Source of the DNA: Bacteroidales bacterium
GTDB lineage: Bacteria; Bacteroidota; Bacteroidia; Bacteroidales; VadinHA17
Reading direction: 5' to 3'
NCBI GenBank assembly: GCA_021371855.1
Contig: JAJFVL010000029.1
Location: 237,892-301,891, forward strand
Length of the DNA stretch: 64,000 bases
This document shows positions 43,929 through 54,395 of the stretch, in pieces (position 1 is the stretch's first letter; every line of letters begins with the position of its first letter). The notes under the pieces are model-generated. The model was given only the letters and a program-made list of their open reading frames with translations. It did no database searches and was not told the DNA's origin. Both the position numbers and the translations under genes were made by a program.

Positions 43929-44972
43929 ATGAGATATTTACAGATTACATTAGTTCTTGGTGCTGTGGCTTTATTCCTGACAGGATGTACCGGCAGGGAA
44001 AACAAATCTATGGTCACAGACCAAAATAAACCAGTAAAAGTTCAGGCAGTAAGATTTGTTCCTGATAGTTCTCAGTATAGTTATGTAGGGGTTGTTGAAG
44101 AATCACAGTCGGTTCCGCTTAGTTTTCTCATTGCCGGCACTGTCGAAAAGGTATCAGTGGATGAAGGAGAACATGTAAAAAAAGGACAATTGCTGGCTTC
44201 GTTAAACAGTACCAGCTTTCAGAATGCATACCAGGTGGCCGAAGCAAAAGAGAAGCAGGCACAGGATGCATATGAGAGGTTGTCGTCAGTATATAAAAAC
44301 GGCAGCCTTCCTGAGGTAAAGATGGTTGAAATAGAAACCGGCCTGGAACAAGCAAAGTCTTTGGTAAGGATTGCAAAAAAGAACCTTGAAGATTGTGTTC
44401 TCTATTCACCTGTAAGCGGCCTGGCAGGCAAAAGATCAATAGAACCGGGCATGAATGTCATACCGGGAGTTCCGGTTATCACTCTTGTGAAAATTGATAA
44501 AGTTTTTATTAAAGTGTCTGTGCCTGAAAACGAAATTGCTTCGATTAAGGTTGGCCAGGCTGCATCTGTCAGGGTTGCAGCTCTGAAGAACGAGGTTTTC
44601 ACCGGAAAAATAGAGCATAAAGGGGTAATAGGCAACCCTTTATCACATACTTATGACATAAAAATAGCTGTTGCAAACATCAATGAAAAATTGAATCCGG
44701 GAATGGTTTGCAATGTGTTGCTCACTAAAAGTTCAACCGGTAATTATGCTTATGTTCCCCAACAGGTGGTCCAGATCGATAATAATGAAAGGAAGTATGT
44801 CTACATTGCAGACCAGTCTTCAGACCGGGCTGTCAGGAAGATCATTGAAACAGGTTCTCTATGGGGTAACGGGAATATTATTGTCACTAACGGACTGAAA
44901 GAAGGGGACCTGGTGATTGTGGAAGGTTATCAGAAAATTGACGAAAACACATCCGTTAAAATAATCCGGTAA
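43929..44972 (+). CDS. RND efflux periplasmic adaptor (membrane fusion protein), lipoprotein
   Basis: A 347-residue adaptor with lipobox FLTGC (C20). Beta-barrel and lipoyl parts: VPLSFLIAGTVEKVSVDEGEHVKKGQLLASL, hairpin coiled coil about 95-145, then LYSPVSGLAGKRSIEPGMNV. Links the pump and outer-membrane factor. Two bases separate it from the fused pump gene. Substrate unknown. Confidence 0.92.
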   Translation: MRYLQITLVLGAVALFLTGCTGRENKSMVTDQNKPVKVQAVRFVPDSSQYSYVGVVEESQSVPLSFLIAGTVEKVSVDEGEHVKKGQLLASLNSTSFQNAYQVAEAKEKQAQDAYERLSSVYKNGSLPEVKMVEIETGLEQAKSLVRIAKKNLEDCVLYSPVSGLAGKRSIEPGMNVIPGVPVITLVKIDKVFIKVSVPENEIASIKVGQAASVRVAALKNEVFTGKIEHKGVIGNPLSHTYDIKIAVANINEKLNPGMVCNVLLTKSSTGNYAYVPQQVVQIDNNERKYVYIADQSSDRAVRKIIETGSLWGNGNIIVTNGLKEGDLVIVEGYQKIDENTSVKIIR

Positions 44973-44974
44973 TC

Positions 44975-47900
44975 ATGAAAGAAAGGATCTCTTTTGTGGA
45001 ATCTGCCATGAAAGACAGGCAGATCGTGTTCTTGTCCATAGTATTGTTGGTCGGGCTGGGTGTGTTTGCACTTTTTAAGATGCCCCGGCAGGAATTCCCG
45101 GTGTTTACCATTCGTCAGGGATTGGTCATAGGCGCTTATCCGGGAGCAACATCAGCCCAGGTTGAGGAACAACTTACCACCCAGGTGGAACGTTATCTGT
45201 ACAGTTACAAAGAGATTGACAAGAAGAAAACCTATTCAATTTCGAAAGATGGTGTGATGATCATCTTCGTTGAGCTCACCGGTAATGTTAAAAATTCTGA
45301 CGAATTCTGGTCAAAGTTGAAACACGGGCTTAATAACTTCAGATCACGGTTACCGATGGGTGTTCTTGCATTATATGCCGATAACGATTTCGGTGAAACT
45401 TCGGCCTTACTCATTTCTATTGAGTCAGATAACAAATCTTACAGGGAGCTCGAAGGCTATCTTAACATACTCGAAGACAGGCTCAGACAGATTGAATCGG
45501 TATCAAAGCTACGACATTATGGTTTGCAGAAAGAGCAGATAAGCATATCCCTCGAAAAGAATAAACTTGAAAAATATGGAATCAGTTCTTCCATGCTTTC
45601 AGCTAGTTTATTTGCCCATGGTTTAACGGCTGCCGGAGGATCTTTGGATAATGGCTCAATAGAGGCACCTGTACATGTATCGGATATTTACAATACGGAA
45701 AAAGACATTGCCGATCAGATCATTTATTCCGATCCTGCCGGTCACATGATAAGGCTGAAAGATGTTGCCACTATAGTAAGAGAGTATCCTGATCCGGATA
45801 GCTATATCCTGAACAACTCGAAAAAATGTCTCCTCATCTCGATGGAAATGCTTGAAGGAAATAACATAGTCGAATATGGTGAAGAGGTCAATGCGGTGCT
45901 TCATTATTTTCAGAAGGAGTTGCCGGAAGGAGTAACTATTTCATGTATTGCTGATCAACCCAAGGTTGTAGGCAATTCTGTTTCGACTTTTCTTTTTGAA
46001 CTGTTATTTGCCATATTATCCGTCATTCTGGTGACAATGTTACTGTTACCCTTAAGGGTGGCATCTGTTGCAGCATCATCAATTCCCATAACAATTTTTA
46101 TATCCCTGGGATTGATGTATGTTTTTGGAATAGAGCTAAATACAGTCACTCTGGCTGCTCTGATTGTGGTGTTGGGGATGATCGTAGACAACTCCGTTGT
46201 GATTGTTGACAGCTATATGGGAAAGCTTGATGAAGGCATTGATAGATGGCCAGCCGCTATTTCAAGTGCTAAGGTATATTTTAAAGCTATCTTTTCGGCG
46301 ACACTTGCAATCAGTATCACATTCTTTCCATTCCTGTTCACTCTTACAGGAACTTTCAACGACTTTGTGAAACTGTTCCCCTGGACGGTAACACTTACTC
46401 TGGGCATATCATTGCTTGTGGCTATGATGGTAATCCCTTATATGCAGTATCGCTTCATAAAGGAAGGTTTTAAAAAGCCGGAGAGCAATAAAAAGAAGCG
46501 ATTCAATATGCTTAATTTTATACAGAGCGCCTATGAAAAGCATCTTAATAAAGCTTTTAACAGACCTGAGCTGACAATTGGTTTCGGTATATTTTCGGTT
46601 CTTTTGGCAATTGTTTTATATACCAGGATCCCTAAGCGACTGATGCCTGTTGCAGAACGCGACCAGTTTGCCATTGAGATCTACCTGCCCCAGGGCAGTT
46701 CACTGGATAAAACGGCAGAGGTAGCTGATAGTCTTGAGCATATGCTTGGCAAGGACGAACGGATAACTTCTGTCACTTCATTTATTGGTACCGGCTCCCC
46801 CAGGTTTCATACTACCTATGCCCCTAATGTGCCTGCAAAAAATTACGCCCAGTTCATCATAAATACAACCTCAAACAGAACAACTGAAATATTGCTCAGA
46901 GAATATTCATCGAAGTATTCAAATTACTTTCCAAATGCTTATGTGCGCTTCAAACAGTTAGATTATCAACCGGTGGCGGCCCCTATTGAGGTCAGGATTA
47001 CAGGTAACAGCATAACAACCCTGAAACAGGTAAGTGATTCACTGGTGAAACAGATGCGGACTGTAACGGGAATATCGTGGGTACGTACCAATTTCGGCGA
47101 GATGCAACCCTCTGCACGTATTGATATCAATCCGGTTGAAGCAAACAGACTGGGTATTGACAAAACTACCGTGGTTACAAACCTGGCTGTCCGGTTCAGT
47201 GCACTTCCCATCACCACTCTGTGGGAAAACGACTACCCGGTTGCTGTGAAACTGAAGACAATGACAGTTGGAAATGAATCATTTGAAGATATAAACAACG
47301 AGTACATTCATTCAATTATTCCGATGGTTTCTGTTCCTTTAAGACAGATTGCCACGGTCAGCCCTGACTGGAACCAGGGTCAGATTGTAAGACGCAATGG
47401 TGTACCAACCCTTACCATTATGGCGGATATTGGAGCAGGAGAGAACGTAAACAGGATATTCCCTCATGTCAAAGCTATTGCTGATCAGTATGATATGCCA
47501 AAAGGTACCACTCTAAGCTATGGTGGTGCTTATGAAAGTGACAGAGAAACTATTCCCGAGGTCATGAGTGGTCTTATCATCAGTATCCTGATTATCTTCA
47601 TGATCCTGCTGTTCCACTTCCGTAAAATAAATCTGGCACTGCTGGTTTTGACTTCGGCCACACTCAGCTTCCTTGGCGGTGTAATTGGGATTTTGCTCTT
47701 AGGAATGGAATTCGGAATAACTGCAATATTAGGTGTTGTTAGCTTAATTGGTATTTTAGTACGTAACGGTATCATCATGCTCGATTATGCAGAAGAGTTG
47801 CGTATAAATCATAATATGAAGGTGAAAGAAGCTGCTATCGAAGCAGGTAAACGTAGAATGCGCCCGATTTTTCTTACATCAGCAGCAGCCTCCGTGGGAG

Positions 47901-49426
47901 TGATCCCAATGATCATCAGCTCAAATCCGCTCTGGAGTCCCATGGGGACAGTGATATGTTTTGGCACCATAACGGCGATGATTTTACTGGTGCTGATTCT
48001 TCCTGTTGCCTATTGGTTGTCATTTGAAAGAATTGATAGAAAACGTGCAAAACAATCATCTGGAAACATGGCAGAAGGAATACCTAAAATTACTATGATA
48101 ATAATTCTTTTGCTTTTGGGCGGTCTTTATACATCATATGCACAAACGGGTTATAGTCTGGATCAATGCAAAAAACTTGCGTTGGAAAACAATAATCAGG
48201 TAAAAAATTCAAATCTGGAATTACTCGCTTCAAAACAAATCAAAAAATCAGCGTTCACCAGCTATTTTCCGAAGGTCAGTGGTTCAGCTATTGTATACAG
48301 GTTTAACGAGCCGCTCCTGAATATAGATTTCCCGGGAGGAAATCTGCCTGTGTATGATGGCAATCCGGTGAATCTGCTGACTCCGACTCAGTTTGCCTAT
48401 TTTCCAGGAGTCTCAATGTCGATGATTGATAATGGTTATATTGGAACCATTACTGCCATTCAGCCTGTTTTTGCCGGGGGACGTATTATTACCGGTAACA
48501 ATCTGGCAAAAGTAGGTGTTGACGCGAGCACGAGTAGACTGGTTTTGTCAAAGTATGAAGTGCAGCTCAAAACAGAAGAAAACTACTGGCTTATTGTATC
48601 GCTTAATGAGAAAAAGAAAACCCTGACTATGGTGGAGCAGCTTCTGGATACCATCTATAACGAAGCCAACGATGCATATAATGCCGGGTTGATTAACCGG
48701 AACGATGTCCTGAAAGTGACATTAAAACAAAGTGATGCCAGGATTTCCAGGATGAAGCTTGAAAATGGGATCAAATTAGCATCTATGGCATTCTGTCAGC
48801 ATCTTGGGATACCTTATGATGAGTCAATGATACTTACCGACACTATCGGAATTTCACAGTCGCCAGCTGAGGTATACATTAATGGTGTCCAGGCACTTCA
48901 GAACCGTGAAGAGTACAAATTACTTGAGTACAGTATTAAGGCTGAAGAATTTAAAAGCCGCATGAAAATTGGTGAGTATTTACCGCAGGTTGGCGTTGGA
49001 GTTGGAACTTTGTATTACGATATACAAGATGAGGGGACTTTCAATTCCATGATTTTTGCTTCTATAAGTGTACCCATTTCCGGTTGGTGGGATGCTTCCC
49101 ATAGCATGAAGGCAAGAAAATATCAGGAAGAGATAACACGAAACAACAGCAAGAATAATTCAGAACTCCTTTTGCTTCAGATTCAGAAATCATGGAACGA
49201 ACTGGAAGAATCATATCAACAGATCGAAGTTGTCCGTGAAACTGTTACGCAGGCCGAAGAGAGTCTGAAGATAAACAGGGATAATTATAAAGCAGGTATA
49301 GTGAATATCTCAGATATGCTTGAGGCCCAGGCTATGGTGCAGCAAACTAAAGATAACCTTGCTGATGCTCTTTCAGGTTACAAAGTCAAGCTGGTGAAAT
49401 ATTTGCAGGTTACAGGGAGATATTGA
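44975..49426 (+). CDS. RND efflux permease fused to a TolC-type outer-membrane factor
   Basis: A single 1483-residue frame. Residues 1-about 1025 are an AcrB-like pump (LVGLGVFALFKMPRQEFPVF; YPGATSAQVEEQLT; TM4 with D405-N406; TM10 with R930; 12 membrane helices). Residues about 1057-1483 are a TolC/OEP protein with two repeats of coiled coils. Between them a second signal-peptide-like stretch (residues about 1041-1056, hydrophobic, ending T-S-Y-A, cleavage expected before Q1057) is kept. The pump C-terminus is cytoplasmic, so this stretch would carry the OMF part out. In-frame ATGs at M1032 and M1041 could also give separate OMF synthesis. Two canonical TM4 acids of AcrB (D407/D408) are here D and N, and the TM10 lysine is R. 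Confidence 0.9.
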   Translation: MKERISFVESAMKDRQIVFLSIVLLVGLGVFALFKMPRQEFPVFTIRQGLVIGAYPGATSAQVEEQLTTQVERYLYSYKEIDKKKTYSISKDGVMIIFVELTGNVKNSDEFWSKLKHGLNNFRSRLPMGVLALYADNDFGETSALLISIESDNKSYRELEGYLNILEDRLRQIESVSKLRHYGLQKEQISISLEKNKLEKYGISSSMLSASLFAHGLTAAGGSLDNGSIEAPVHVSDIYNTEKDIADQIIYSDPAGHMIRLKDVATIVREYPDPDSYILNNSKKCLLISMEMLEGNNIVEYGEEVNAVLHYFQKELPEGVTISCIADQPKVVGNSVSTFLFELLFAILSVILVTMLLLPLRVASVAASSIPITIFISLGLMYVFGIELNTVTLAALIVVLGMIVDNSVVIVDSYMGKLDEGIDRWPAAISSAKVYFKAIFSATLAISITFFPFLFTLTGTFNDFVKLFPWTVTLTLGISLLVAMMVIPYMQYRFIKEGFKKPESNKKKRFNMLNFIQSAYEKHLNKAFNRPELTIGFGIFSVLLAIVLYTRIPKRLMPVAERDQFAIEIYLPQGSSLDKTAEVADSLEHMLGKDERITSVTSFIGTGSPRFHTTYAPNVPAKNYAQFIINTTSNRTTEILLREYSSKYSNYFPNAYVRFKQLDYQPVAAPIEVRITGNSITTLKQVSDSLVKQMRTVTGISWVRTNFGEMQPSARIDINPVEANRLGIDKTTVVTNLAVRFSALPITTLWENDYPVAVKLKTMTVGNESFEDINNEYIHSIIPMVSVPLRQIATVSPDWNQGQIVRRNGVPTLTIMADIGAGENVNRIFPHVKAIADQYDMPKGTTLSYGGAYESDRETIPEVMSGLIISILIIFMILLFHFRKINLALLVLTSATLSFLGGVIGILLLGMEFGITAILGVVSLIGILVRNGIIMLDYAEELRINHNMKVKEAAIEAGKRRMRPIFLTSAAASVGVIPMIISSNPLWSPMGTVICFGTITAMILLVLILPVAYWLSFERIDRKRAKQSSGNMAEGIPKITMIIILLLLGGLYTSYAQTGYSLDQCKKLALENNNQVKNSNLELLASKQIKKSAFTSYFPKVSGSAIVYRFNEPLLNIDFPGGNLPVYDGNPVNLLTPTQFAYFPGVSMSMIDNGYIGTITAIQPVFAGGRIITGNNLAKVGVDASTSRLVLSKYEVQLKTEENYWLIVSLNEKKKTLTMVEQLLDTIYNEANDAYNAGLINRNDVLKVTLKQSDARISRMKLENGIKLASMAFCQHLGIPYDESMILTDTIGISQSPAEVYINGVQALQNREEYKLLEYSIKAEEFKSRMKIGEYLPQVGVGVGTLYYDIQDEGTFNSMIFASISVPISGWWDASHSMKARKYQEEITRNNSKNNSELLLLQIQKSWNELEESYQQIEVVRETVTQAEESLKINRDNYKAGIVNISDMLEAQAMVQQTKDNLADALSGYKVKLVKYLQVTGRY

Positions 49427-49471
49427 TTATTCAGGTATCAGATTCAAGGATTGATTTGAATCAAAAACTGA

Positions 49472-49512
49472 AATAAAAAAAGAGGCTGAACTCTTTAGTT
49501 GTCAGCCTCTTT
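49472..49512. terminator. Bidirectional terminator between the efflux and FadL genes
   Basis: AAAGAGGCTGA (49479-49489) pairs with TCAGCCTCTTT (49502-49512) across a 12-base loop. An A tract lies before it on the plus strand (49474-49480), giving a T tract on the minus strand. It ends both convergent transcripts. Confidence 0.85.
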
Positions 49513-49528
49513 AAATCAATATTTATAT

Positions 49529-50905
49529 TTATTCCTTCCCAAAGCAGAAGTCAAGTCCGACAGCTATGATCATTGTCTTTTTGCTGTATGTTTCTGTTGC
49601 AGGGATAGGATTGCTACCAAGCATGTGATTAAAAGTTTTTGTATCATCGTCATAGAAAGTGTAGTGACCACCGAGATTAAGATCAATCTTCGGGGAGATC
49701 CGATATCCAAATCCGGCACCGAATGAGTTGGTGTTTGTGCTGTAAGTCTGATCACTTTGATAGTTGCTGTTTACACCTGTAGCGGTTGCAAGCCAACCTG
49801 CACTTATCCGGAGTTTTTCACTGATTCCGTATTCAGCACCCAGACCATATTCAATAAAATTTTTGTCAATCATATCAACATCAGTTGACTCTGAACCATC
49901 GTAGTCGACATTTTGATCGAAGTAACAGTTGAAGGTACCGGCTATCATAAGTTTATTCATAGGTCTATATTCGGCACCGGCCATAATAATTGCTGGTAAA
50001 TCGGCTATCGCTTTGCTTCCATCAACGAAAATTCCACCACTTTTGTTGTCACTGACTTTGGTTGTCATATCAAGCTTTGTTTTGAATTCATATTTAATGG
50101 CGAGATTAAGTTTCTCTGAAGGAGTAATGTTTAAGCTTAAGATTGGAGTAATACCAGTTCCGGTTTTCTCGACATCAACTTCCCTGTCAGCGGTAGCGGC
50201 TGCGTATCCGGCCTGTCCGATACTGGTAAAAAATGATGGGGCAGACATCATTGCTCCTGATGGATTACCGGCATAAACGGGATTTATCATTATGTTCTTT
50301 ATGAATCCGTTATATGTATTTTTAGCAGAGACAAGTCTCGCCCCGATTGCGGCAGAGACCATGTCATTGATTTCATATGACATATTGGCCTGATAACCAA
50401 AATATACAGAAGTTCCTTCGAAGAAAATATCAGCACTATATTTTGTTGTATTTATACCAAAACCTGATACAAGGGGTACAAGGTCGGCAATATTCATTTC
50501 GAATGACGGTAAACCTTCATTGTATTTGGCACCACCTCCGCCACCAACAGGATTAAATCCGGCAGAAAATGCCAGTTTTCCTGTTTTATAGGCAACATAA
50601 ACACCAGGAAAGACAGGAGCACTTACTTTTCCAACATAATCGACAGGAGTGCCACTAAGAAATCGATAATCGTTTCGCACTGTTTTTGTCTGTTTGACTA
50701 TCTGGTTGTTAAGTGAAACGTAAAAACCATCACCAAGTTTGGTCAATCCTGCCGGATTGTAAAAAACAGCATCAATACCGGTAGAGGCATTGCGATTCTG
50801 AAGACGTGTAAACATAGCACTCTGGTTATTGTTCGTAACCAATCCGCCAGCAAGCACACTCCCGGTAACCAGGGTACCGGCAAAAATTGTCAGAAATTTT
50901 CTCAT
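49529..50905 (-). CDS. FadL/OmpP1 family outer-membrane transport protein
   Basis: A 458-residue beta-barrel with a signal peptide. I start it at ATG 50905 (MRKFLTIFAGT), because the signal peptide begins there; an upstream in-frame ATG at 50974 would add 23 non-hydrophobic residues. The family motif NPAG is in DAVFYNPAGLTKLGDG. FadL proteins move hydrophobic compounds such as fatty acids or aromatics across the outer membrane. The substrate is not predictable. Confidence 0.9.
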   Translation of the reverse strand: MRKFLTIFAGTLVTGSVLAGGLVTNNNQSAMFTRLQNRNASTGIDAVFYNPAGLTKLGDGFYVSLNNQIVKQTKTVRNDYRFLSGTPVDYVGKVSAPVFPGVYVAYKTGKLAFSAGFNPVGGGGGAKYNEGLPSFEMNIADLVPLVSGFGINTTKYSADIFFEGTSVYFGYQANMSYEINDMVSAAIGARLVSAKNTYNGFIKNIMINPVYAGNPSGAMMSAPSFFTSIGQAGYAAATADREVDVEKTGTGITPILSLNITPSEKLNLAIKYEFKTKLDMTTKVSDNKSGGIFVDGSKAIADLPAIIMAGAEYRPMNKLMIAGTFNCYFDQNVDYDGSESTDVDMIDKNFIEYGLGAEYGISEKLRISAGWLATATGVNSNYQSDQTYSTNTNSFGAGFGYRISPKIDLNLGGHYTFYDDDTKTFNHMLGSNPIPATETYSKKTMIIAVGLDFCFGKE

Positions 50906-51006
50906 AAAATAATTATTAAGTTTAAAACTAATTATGTAGCCTGCATCCCTATTGCAGAAGTTACCTTTTATCATTTATCATACTAAGGGTAACTATTAAC
51001 ATAATT

Positions 51007-51036
51007 CAAAAGTAAAAATTTATTTCATTCTTCCAA
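51007..51036 (-). promoter_or_regulatory. Bacteroidota promoter for the FadL gene
   Basis: On the minus strand TTG (51034-51036) is followed after 19 bases by TACTTTTG (51007-51014), a match to the -33/-7 consensus TTG...TAnnTTTG. It lies about 100 bases upstream of the ATG at 50905. This is the best promoter match I found in the window. Confidence 0.6.
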
Positions 51037-51137
51037 CAATTCTAAAATAGCAAATTGATATTTAGTTAATTATGGAACATTAGAACAAAACGGTCGAAAA
51101 TTGATTAAAGACCAGCACTTATTATAGCTGCGGCTTT

Positions 51138-54100
51138 TTATTCACTCGTGTACAGGACAAACTCTTCGAACAGCCCATAATCCAGCATCTGATAATCCTT
51201 GCCCGCCGGATAAGTATTCACATTTCTCCAAGACCCTGGAGATGTAAGACCCAGTTTAAGGTTTTTATGATGAGGACCCATCAGGTTTTTCAGACTGCCA
51301 ATCACCTTTACATCTATTTTATTCATCCCGGGTTTGATCAGGGCTGTAACATCTGATTGGTATGGAGGAAATGCAACAGGAGTTGCATGTTGTCCATTTA
51401 CAGATACTTCTGCAATGGTTCCGTTCCAGTTGCCCAGACCAACCTTCCATATTCCTTCAGTTTTTTCAATATTGAATTCCTTGCTGTAAGTGACTCCCCA
51501 GGAATAGAATGGCAGGCCCTGGGTTTTCCAGCTGCCTGTAGTGTAACCGGAGGCAGGAGCTTCAATAAACCAGCCTTTTTCAGCCGGTTTTACTGAAAAA
51601 TCACCTACTATATAAACAGGTTCTACTTCCGCATGAATTTTCATTGGAGAGACTTTCAATGAAATGGTGTTATCTCCTTTTCTGACGATAGTTCCGATAT
51701 TGAAAACGCCGAACAATCTGTCGAGCCACCACTTGTTCAATTCGGGTTTGACTTCAATTCCGTTTACAGAAACCGTCCATAAATTGGTGCGTTCCACAAC
51801 AGCTTTCAAACCGGTGACGTCAAATTTATTCCTGACAGTGAAATGATAAATTGCTGTGAAACCCGTGTTCAGGCCGAAAGTATCCCTGTCAACAATATTG
51901 GTCCTGAATTGAACGGATGTGTTCCATGGATTACCGTTTTTGAATCCATGAAATTTGAATATTGTGTCAGCAGCATGGTTTGTGTGTAAATCTTTTATGA
52001 GCTGGTCTCCAATTAGGAGATCACAGAAATCTATCATAAGTGCATTCTCTTCATCTCTTGAAATTTTAACAGGAGATGTGGCCTGAACCGGATTCAGGTT
52101 CCTGGCTTTTGGCGGAGCCTGGTTATCTGACTGTTTTTTATCGGAGACGAAAAGCAACAGGCTGCCTGCAGGAGGAATAGAGTAGGAGAGACTGATTTTA
52201 TCTCCATTCTGCTGGCCAGGATAGTTATAAATTTCACCTGTAAAGGTGTTCATCTCAATGGCATATTTCCCATTGGTATTCAGGAAGCCGTTAACTGTTC
52301 CGGTAAGACTTGAATTTGCAAGAAAAAGCAACTGTCCATCATCAAGCATTCTGCGATGATGGTAAAGGTCTCCTCCGGAAACTCCTTCAAAATCCAGATC
52401 AGTATTTGCGAAATATTTTGAAATTATTTCAGAAGTTAACTGTTCTATAATGATGATTTTATCCGATTTAATATTAAAGAGTTCTTTCAATGTTTCGCTT
52501 GGAGAACCATCAATAAGGGTTGGTATTGAAAATGCAATTAAGGTACCTCCGCCCTCAACAAACTTTCTCAGAAGATTATATGTAGCAAAATCCAGATTCT
52601 CTGTCATTGGAGGGATAACAACCTTTGAATATCCTGCCTCTCCTACCAGAAGCCTCCCTTTTGAAACACTGCCCTGGTCCTTAATTATATTTTCAGAACC
52701 AAGATCATATTCCACCTGGTTTTTTTCCAGTTTTGTAACAAATGTCTGGAAAGTCTGTCCTATTTCAGAATACTTTTGATTCCGGTTCACATAAGAATCG
52801 TATAACCAGGCCGAAGTTGTAGGTTCAAGAATAAGTATGTCGTTTATTTGTTTCCCGGCTGACAAAGCCAGAGATAGTCTTCCGTAATGGTCATTGAGAT
52901 ATTTGTAATCGTTCCACCAGGGTTCATGATAGTCGAAGGAAGGAGGATAGTCGTATTTTCTGGCACCGGCAAGAGTGAAATATGTAAGATGCTGGTTCAT
53001 AAGGTTGACCCCCAGTGCATATTCCCAGTCGCCATTGCGTTTCATATCGGTGAATGTCAGCTCCCAGCCTGATCCCCCATAAGTCTCACTCAGTTTTCGT
53101 TGTCTGCCTGTCTGGTTGGAGACACTGGCCAGTTCTTTAACAGCCCTTACATTCCCGAATTGAGCGTTTGTGGAAGTATCGTTCCATTGATTGAACAACA
53201 TATCAATAGCCGGTAACTGATGCCATGCATACATTGCCATGTTATCGCCTCCGGGGCGCATGTTGGGCCATTCATGTTCCCAGTAGTGGCCAGTGAATTT
53301 AAGTCCTTTTTTTTCACAATAAGCATTCCATGGTTTTGCCCATCTGTCGATAAAAAGCTGCAGCAGAGTTTGTGTATAATTATGTCTGATCTTCTTCCAG
53401 TCACCTGTCTCTTCATACAAAGAAGGTAACTGGGTCCTGAGATCATAATGCCATTGTTTCAGGAATACATCAAACAGGTCGGGTGTCCAGCGGATACCGC
53501 CGGGTGAATTGATCTGAGGTTCATCGGTAAACGTTCCCGGAATGGTTTTTCCGAATTCTGTACCGAGATATTTCTCGTAGCCACTCATTGTTGTTTTGAT
53601 GAATTTCCGGGTAACACCCGGATAGAGCAGATCAACGTACGAAAAGCCGCCGAACCAGTCTGATTTTTTTAAATATGTTTTTGAGAAGGCAATATATTTT
53701 CCTGTTTTTCCTTTTTCATTTGAGAGCGAGGAGGTAATATCGGTGTAAGCTCCGTTTTCTTCTTTCAGGCACAGATAATATTTATCACAAGTATCGGGAA
53801 GAGTCTCAATCCGGGTCATTTTTAGTCCCTGTCCCTGGTTGTACGATTCAGGCATTTCATCCGGAACATGTCCGCCTGCAAAGCCGCTGGGATATGAGTT
53901 TTCGTCATATATCCAGACATTCATATCCAGTTCTTTCCCTTTTTCGACAGTATGTTTATAAAGCCCGAACCAGTTTTCTGAAAGATATTCGGTAATTAAG
54001 CCGGGGCGCGGATGTATAAAAACCTGTGAGATACCGGCATTCTTAAAATTGACCAGATGGTTGTCTATCTCCTCTTTTGTAATTTCAGCATTCCAGACAA

Positions 54101-54272
54101 AGAAAGGAGCTGTTGTGTATTCTTTCGGGGGAGTTTTGAACTGAGACGAAAGAGTATTGAAGTCAGGAACCTTTACCTCATCTATAATATTTCTTTTACA
54201 GGAGCAGGGCAGAGCCAGGCTTGATACCAGGGACAAAATGATAACCAGGTGCTTAAGTTCGAGGAATTTCAT
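51138..54272 (-). CDS. GH106-like glycoside hydrolase, lipoprotein
   Basis: A 1044-residue secreted enzyme. The N-terminus has a lipobox-like ALPC (C23). The catalytic barrel begins near residue 55 (APFFVWNAEITKEEIDNHL, GISQVFIHPRPGLITEYLSENWFGL, WIYDENSYPSGFAGG), the GH106 alpha-L-rhamnosidase pattern. The C-terminal 270 residues are beta-rich galactose-binding-like domains (about 770-1040). Known members cleave rhamnose from pectin and other glycans; other specificities are possible. It is last of the minus-strand operon GH43, DUF1080, GH106. Confidence 0.82.
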   Translation of the reverse strand: MKFLELKHLVIILSLVSSLALPCSCKRNIIDEVKVPDFNTLSSQFKTPPKEYTTAPFFVWNAEITKEEIDNHLVNFKNAGISQVFIHPRPGLITEYLSENWFGLYKHTVEKGKELDMNVWIYDENSYPSGFAGGHVPDEMPESYNQGQGLKMTRIETLPDTCDKYYLCLKEENGAYTDITSSLSNEKGKTGKYIAFSKTYLKKSDWFGGFSYVDLLYPGVTRKFIKTTMSGYEKYLGTEFGKTIPGTFTDEPQINSPGGIRWTPDLFDVFLKQWHYDLRTQLPSLYEETGDWKKIRHNYTQTLLQLFIDRWAKPWNAYCEKKGLKFTGHYWEHEWPNMRPGGDNMAMYAWHQLPAIDMLFNQWNDTSTNAQFGNVRAVKELASVSNQTGRQRKLSETYGGSGWELTFTDMKRNGDWEYALGVNLMNQHLTYFTLAGARKYDYPPSFDYHEPWWNDYKYLNDHYGRLSLALSAGKQINDILILEPTTSAWLYDSYVNRNQKYSEIGQTFQTFVTKLEKNQVEYDLGSENIIKDQGSVSKGRLLVGEAGYSKVVIPPMTENLDFATYNLLRKFVEGGGTLIAFSIPTLIDGSPSETLKELFNIKSDKIIIIEQLTSEIISKYFANTDLDFEGVSGGDLYHHRRMLDDGQLLFLANSSLTGTVNGFLNTNGKYAIEMNTFTGEIYNYPGQQNGDKISLSYSIPPAGSLLLFVSDKKQSDNQAPPKARNLNPVQATSPVKISRDEENALMIDFCDLLIGDQLIKDLHTNHAADTIFKFHGFKNGNPWNTSVQFRTNIVDRDTFGLNTGFTAIYHFTVRNKFDVTGLKAVVERTNLWTVSVNGIEVKPELNKWWLDRLFGVFNIGTIVRKGDNTISLKVSPMKIHAEVEPVYIVGDFSVKPAEKGWFIEAPASGYTTGSWKTQGLPFYSWGVTYSKEFNIEKTEGIWKVGLGNWNGTIAEVSVNGQHATPVAFPPYQSDVTALIKPGMNKIDVKVIGSLKNLMGPHHKNLKLGLTSPGSWRNVNTYPAGKDYQMLDYGLFEEFVLYTSE

Positions 54273-54395
54273 AGGAGTTTATTTTAACTGTTTTGAAACT
54301 GGTAATGATTTACTTAAAAAGATTAACGATGGTTCATAACCTGAAGAAATTATTTTCTCCCAGGAATATGAACCCTGTAATTGAAACTGAACCTG

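Noticed and set aside
50906..50974. Longer N-terminus for the FadL-type protein
   Set aside because: The extra 23 residues are not signal-like and the signal peptide starts at 50905.
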